Shown: positions 57,635 to 60,609 of the stretch, in pieces
How positions within the stretch are numbered: position 1 is the first letter of the stretch
Layout: every line of letters starts with the position of its first letter
Origin: Glycomyces tritici
Lineage (GTDB): Bacteria; Actinomycetota; Actinomycetes; Mycobacteriales; Micromonosporaceae
NCBI RefSeq assembly: GCF_030403505.1
Contig: NZ_JAUEMJ010000017.1
Location: 1-60,609 of the forward strand
Length of the DNA: 60,609 nucleotides
Direction: 5' to 3'
Notes under the pieces: generated by a model
Seen by the model: the letters and a program-made list of their open reading frames with translations, nothing else
What the model was told of the DNA's origin: nothing
Database searches by the model: none
Program-made: the position numbers and the translations under genes

Positions 57635-59206
57635 ATGGCTTTCCCCGAGACCGCCAAGACCATCGCCGCAATCCTCGCCGCCGCCGGCATCACCGCCGCC
57701 TCCATCGCGTTCGGCACCGCCACCGCGAACGCGACCACCCCCGCACCCACCCTCGTCGACACCGAACTCGGCGCACTCCAGGGCGCCAACTCCGAAGGCG
57801 TCCGCGCCTGGCTCGGCGTCCCCTACGCCGCCCCGCCCGTCGACGAGTTGCGCTGGGCCTCACCAGAACCGGCAGACCCATGGGAAGGGGTGCGCGAAGC
57901 GACCGAGTTCGGCAACGCCTGCGCCCAGGGCGCCGCCAACATGCCCGGCATCCCCAGCGAGCATGAGGACTGCCTCTACCTCAACGTCTACTCACCCGAC
58001 ACGAACCGGGACGACCTGCCCGTGATGGTCTGGTTCCACGGCGGCGGCAACACCTACGGCGCCGCCGAGCAGTACGACCCCTCGCGCCTGGTGACCGACG
58101 GCAAGACCGTCGTCGTGACCGTCAACTACCGCCAAGGCGTCTACGGCTCCTTCGCCCACCCCGCCCTCGACGAAGGCGGGGAGACCACCTCCGGCAACTA
58201 CGGGCTCGAAGACCAGCAGGCCGCAATGCGCTGGGTCCGGGAGAACGCCGAGGCATTCGGCGGGAACGGCGACAACGTCACCATCTTCGGCGAATCCGGC
58301 GGCGGCTTCGACGTCTGCGCCCACCTCACCTCGCCGACCTCCGCAGGCCTCTTCGACAAGGCGATCATGCAGAGCGCCCCGTGCGGATCGACCTGGGCCC
58401 CTTCACGAGAGCAAGGTCAGGCCCGCGACATCGGAGTGGCCGAGCAGCTCGACTGCGCCGACCCGACCGAAGCCGAGGCATGCCTCCGGGCGCTCGAACC
58501 GGCCGACCTGAACACCGCGACGGCGAACGTCCAGGAGTTCCAGCCGGTCGACGGCGGCCCGGTCATGCCCATCGCCACCAGAGACGCGATCGCCACGGGC
58601 GCCGTGAACGACGTGCCGGTACTCACCGGCATCAACCGCGACGAAAACCAGCTCATGACCGGCGGCATCGAAGTCCTCTCCGGGCATGTGATGACCGCCG
58701 ACGAGTACTACCCGGCGCTGGTGGCCGAGTTCCCCGAACACGCCGACGCGATCGCCGCCCGGTACCCGCTGAGCGACTACGAGAACCCGGCGAAGGCCCT
58801 TGCGGCCGTGCAGACCGACGCCCACTGGGCCGCGAGCCTTTCGGACACTGTGGACGTACTCGCCGAACACGTCCCGACGTACGCCTACGAGCTGTCGGCC
58901 AGCGGCACCCCGTACTTCAACGACTTCGAGGCGCCCTCGTGGGAGATGGACGCCTTCCACATGGTCGACGTCGCCTTCCTCTTCGACACCACGATCTTCG
59001 CCGAACGCAGCGCCGAGGTCGAGCCCCTGGCCGACCGGATGGTCAAGGCCTGGAGCACCTTCGCCCGAACCGGCGACCCGGACGGCCGCGGCCGCTGGAC
59101 CGAGGCCGATGGCGACTGCGTCCGCCAGCTCACCCCCGACGGCGCCTGGACGATCGACTTCGCCGACGAGCACCACTTGGAGTTCTGGGACTCCCTAGAG
59201 GCGTAA
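57635..59206 (+). CDS. secreted type-B carboxylesterase
   Basis: 523 aa from the ATG at 57635. The signal peptide is KTIAAILAAAGITAASIAFGTATANA. Fold landmarks: GVPYAAPPVDELRWASPEPADPWEG, SEHEDCLYLNVYSPD, oxyanion hole VMVWFHGGGNTYG, nucleophile FGESGGGFDVCAHL, LTGINRDENQLM with the acid region, and late His in WEMDAFHMVDVAFLF. It hydrolyses esters outside the cell; substrate unknown. Controlled by the divergent TetR gene. Confidence 0.92.
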   Translation: MAFPETAKTIAAILAAAGITAASIAFGTATANATTPAPTLVDTELGALQGANSEGVRAWLGVPYAAPPVDELRWASPEPADPWEGVREATEFGNACAQGAANMPGIPSEHEDCLYLNVYSPDTNRDDLPVMVWFHGGGNTYGAAEQYDPSRLVTDGKTVVVTVNYRQGVYGSFAHPALDEGGETTSGNYGLEDQQAAMRWVRENAEAFGGNGDNVTIFGESGGGFDVCAHLTSPTSAGLFDKAIMQSAPCGSTWAPSREQGQARDIGVAEQLDCADPTEAEACLRALEPADLNTATANVQEFQPVDGGPVMPIATRDAIATGAVNDVPVLTGINRDENQLMTGGIEVLSGHVMTADEYYPALVAEFPEHADAIAARYPLSDYENPAKALAAVQTDAHWAASLSDTVDVLAEHVPTYAYELSASGTPYFNDFEAPSWEMDAFHMVDVAFLFDTTIFAERSAEVEPLADRMVKAWSTFARTGDPDGRGRWTEADGDCVRQLTPDGAWTIDFADEHHLEFWDSLEA

Positions 59207-59221
59207 TTGGTCGTGAATCTC

Positions 59222-59252
59222 AGGGGCGCAAGGCCGATGGCCTTGCGCCCCT
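59222..59252 (+). terminator. terminator of the carboxylesterase gene
   Basis: AGGGGCGCAAGGCC (59222-59235) pairs perfectly with GGCCTTGCGCCCCT (59239-59252), loop GAT, 16 bases after the stop. Confidence 0.88.
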
Positions 59253-59330
59253 CTGCACGTCCTGGATGCCGTCACTGCCGGACCGCAGCTAGGCGAATTC
59301 GTGACGCTGCACCCGCTGAGCGGCATCGCG

Positions 59331-59508
59331 GAGGCCACGCTCACCACCGGGAGCACGCCGAGCGGCATCGCGCCCGCCGGGCGGCGCCTCGGAGGCCACG
59401 CTCACCACCGGGAGCACGCCGAGCGGCATCGCGCCCGCCGGGCGGCGCCTCGGAGGCCACACTCACCTCCGGGACCACTGCGAGCGACGCTGCGCCCGCC
59501 GGGGCGTG
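59331..59508. repeat. 61-bp tandem repeat, about three copies
   Basis: Units beginning GAGGCCACGCTCACC start at 59331, 59392 and 59453, an exact 61-base step. Copies one and two are nearly identical; the third diverges towards its end. A partial unit (GAGCGGCATCGCG) precedes the first at 59318. The ~370-base region from 59253 to 59623 contains no supported gene; frames through the repeat are open only by its periodicity. Confidence 0.88.
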
Positions 59509-59623
59509 ATCACGGCGATCCGATGCGGTCACAGGTCCCTTGGCGGCCTCCACCGCCATCACCGCTCAAGCCGGCCGACCCCTACGGTTCCGAGCGCGCG
59601 CCGCGCCGCATCCGATGCCCGTG

Positions 59624-60454
59624 TCAGCGGGGCAGGTTGCGGGCCAGGCGGAAGCCGAGGTCGTCGATGCGGAGTGTGGGCATGGTGCGGCGGCGCACAC
59701 CCGCCCGGCAGGACCAGTGCTCGTCGAACCAGCCGCCGCCCTTGATCACGCGGTAGTCCCGGTAAATCTCGGCATCGTAGACATCCCAGCACCACTCCCA
59801 GACGTTCCCGATCATGTCGTGCAGGCCCCAGGCGTTCGGGGCCTTCTCGCCGCCGCGGTGCAGGCGCTCGCCGGAATTGTCGCGGTACCAGGCGATCTCG
59901 TCGAGCTCGCCGTAGCGGGGGCCGGTGGTCCCAGCCCGGCAGGCGTACTCCCATTCGGCCTCGGTGGGCAGCCGGTACCCGTCGGCGGCGCGGTCCCACA
60001 CGACCGCTCCGCTCCCGGTGTCGTCGCTCGATCCGCCCCCGCCCGCCTCGGCACTGCTTGCTTCACCCCTGCCGACATTGACGACGCCTGTGCCACTGCC
60101 GCTGCCGCTGCCGCTCGCTCCGGTCCCGGTCCCGGCATCGGTTGATTCGAGTCCGAGTCCGACTCCGCTCTCTGCGAGCGCGGTCGCCTCTCCGGCGATC
60201 GCATAGACCGGCTGCAGGCCCTCCAACTCGGAGGCCCGGTTGCAGAAGCGGACGGCATCGAACCAGGAGATGCTCGTGGCGGGCAGCAGGTCGTCGCCGC
60301 TTTCGGCACCGGCGACCGCGACGCCGTATGCCCCGCCGATCGCGCGGCGCGTGACCTGCAAGGGCGACAGCAGGAACGGCGCCACCTCCACCGTCCAGCT
60401 CCGCTCGGTGCGCCGGTCGGCGATGGTCACGGAGCCGGCCTCGATCGTCTGCAT
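59624..60454 (-). CDS. SUMF1/FGE-like domain protein with Gly/Ser insertion
   Basis: 276 aa. It has the sulfatase-modifying-factor fold: PVTRRAIGGAYGV-like start, ATSISWFDAVRFCNRASELEGL, YRLPTEAEWEYACRAGTTG, NAWGLHDMIGNVWEWCWD, VIKGGGWFDEHWSCRAGVRRR and LGFRLARN. Residues ~100-155 are a Gly/Ser/Thr-rich insertion (GTGTGASGSGSGSGTG) that splits the domain. Of the two catalytic Cys of true FGE, the first (GGSxxC) is Asp/Glu here and only the second remains, so sulfatase activation is doubtful; other SUMF1-fold roles are likely. Confidence 0.82.
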   Translation of the reverse strand: MQTIEAGSVTIADRRTERSWTVEVAPFLLSPLQVTRRAIGGAYGVAVAGAESGDDLLPATSISWFDAVRFCNRASELEGLQPVYAIAGEATALAESGVGLGLESTDAGTGTGASGSGSGSGTGVVNVGRGEASSAEAGGGGSSDDTGSGAVVWDRAADGYRLPTEAEWEYACRAGTTGPRYGELDEIAWYRDNSGERLHRGGEKAPNAWGLHDMIGNVWEWCWDVYDAEIYRDYRVIKGGGWFDEHWSCRAGVRRRTMPTLRIDDLGFRLARNLPR

Positions 60455-60518
60455 CGCCGAATCCTAAGCCGCCGCGCACCAGCGCCAACCACGACGAGGA
60501 CACGCTCCGGGAAAGGCC

Positions 60519-60609
60519 GGTCGGGTCGGGTCGGGTCGGGTCGGGTCGGGTCGGGTCGGGTCGGGTCGGGTCGGGTCGGGGCGGGTCGGGTCGGGTCGGG
60601 TCGGGGCGG
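60519..60609. repeat. TCGGG pentanucleotide repeat running to the window edge
   Basis: About 18 copies of TCGGG without interruption except T-to-G changes near 60581 and 60606, 25 bases apart. It lies 65 bases upstream of the SUMF1-like gene start and may be truncated by an assembly break. Confidence 0.9.

Noticed and set aside
59331..59508. CRISPR array
   Set aside because: The whole 61-base unit repeats, so there is no repeat/spacer alternation.
59207..59756. Plus-strand frames through the 61-bp repeats
   Set aside because: Open only because of the repeat period; no start signal and no family-like sequence.

Overview
The window is about 60.6 kb of very GC-rich DNA with strong third-position G/C bias, GTG and TTG starts, and many ATGA, GTGA or TGATG gene junctions. 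Gene content points to a mycelial actinomycete, possibly a Glycomycetales or Micromonosporales relative. That placement is inference from gene content and the genus cannot be fixed from sequence alone. The window opens inside a gene and ends in a pentanucleotide repeat, so its right edge may be a contig end.

Layout. 1-813 is the end of a GntR/P-loop fusion, followed by about 740 bp of non-coding DNA rich in hairpins. 1552-5022 (minus) encodes a 2-oxoacid dehydrogenase E1alpha/E1beta/E2 operon. 5213-7013 holds two unrecognised genes, and 7178-8026 a dimethylargininase-like enzyme. 8181-14238 (minus) is a Tad/Flp-type pilus locus in the order Ssd, TadA, TadB, TadC, DUF4244 pilin, TadE, TadE-like. 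Aldose epimerase, citrate synthase and a Tat-exported PIG-L deacetylase follow.

33332 down to 19123 (minus) is a 20-gene, 14-kb operon for a highly reducing type II polyketide synthase. It has two ACPs, three ketosynthases with the active-site Cys and three partners in which that residue is Glu, Gly or Arg. It also has a ketoreductase, two complementary FabZ-like dehydratases, a FabI/FabL-like reductase, a tandem-hotdog protein, two alpha/beta hydrolases, a DsbA-fold isomerase and an SRPBCC protein. In its centre lie three consecutive small genes that match TusB/DsrH, TusD/DsrE and TusC/DsrF in order. A sulfur-relay triad inside a reducing type II PKS operon is the most interesting feature of the window. 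A LuxR-type regulator (33484-34218) sits just upstream.

34964-41354 carries serC, a sulfotransferase, an APH-like kinase, moaA-moaD and a UvrD-like ATPase. 41464-43092 encodes a ParA/MinD-like ATPase with decapeptide repeats. A cobalamin riboswitch with its own promoter (43782 to about 43950) precedes a B12 uptake locus. That locus encodes a transcobalamin-like membrane-anchored alpha/alpha-barrel protein, a DUF4430-like partner, EcfT, a fused EcfA1-A2 and an S component (44058-50222).

The right end holds two tandem RNHCP zinc-ribbon genes and a type VII-style polymorphic toxin locus. The latter has a WXG-like protein, a YbaB-like protein, two small helical proteins, a separate EndoU nuclease toxin and a probable immunity protein. 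Further right are a lipoprotein, an HD hydrolase, an orphan immunity-like fragment, a TetR/carboxylesterase pair with palindromic operators, and a SUMF1-like protein.
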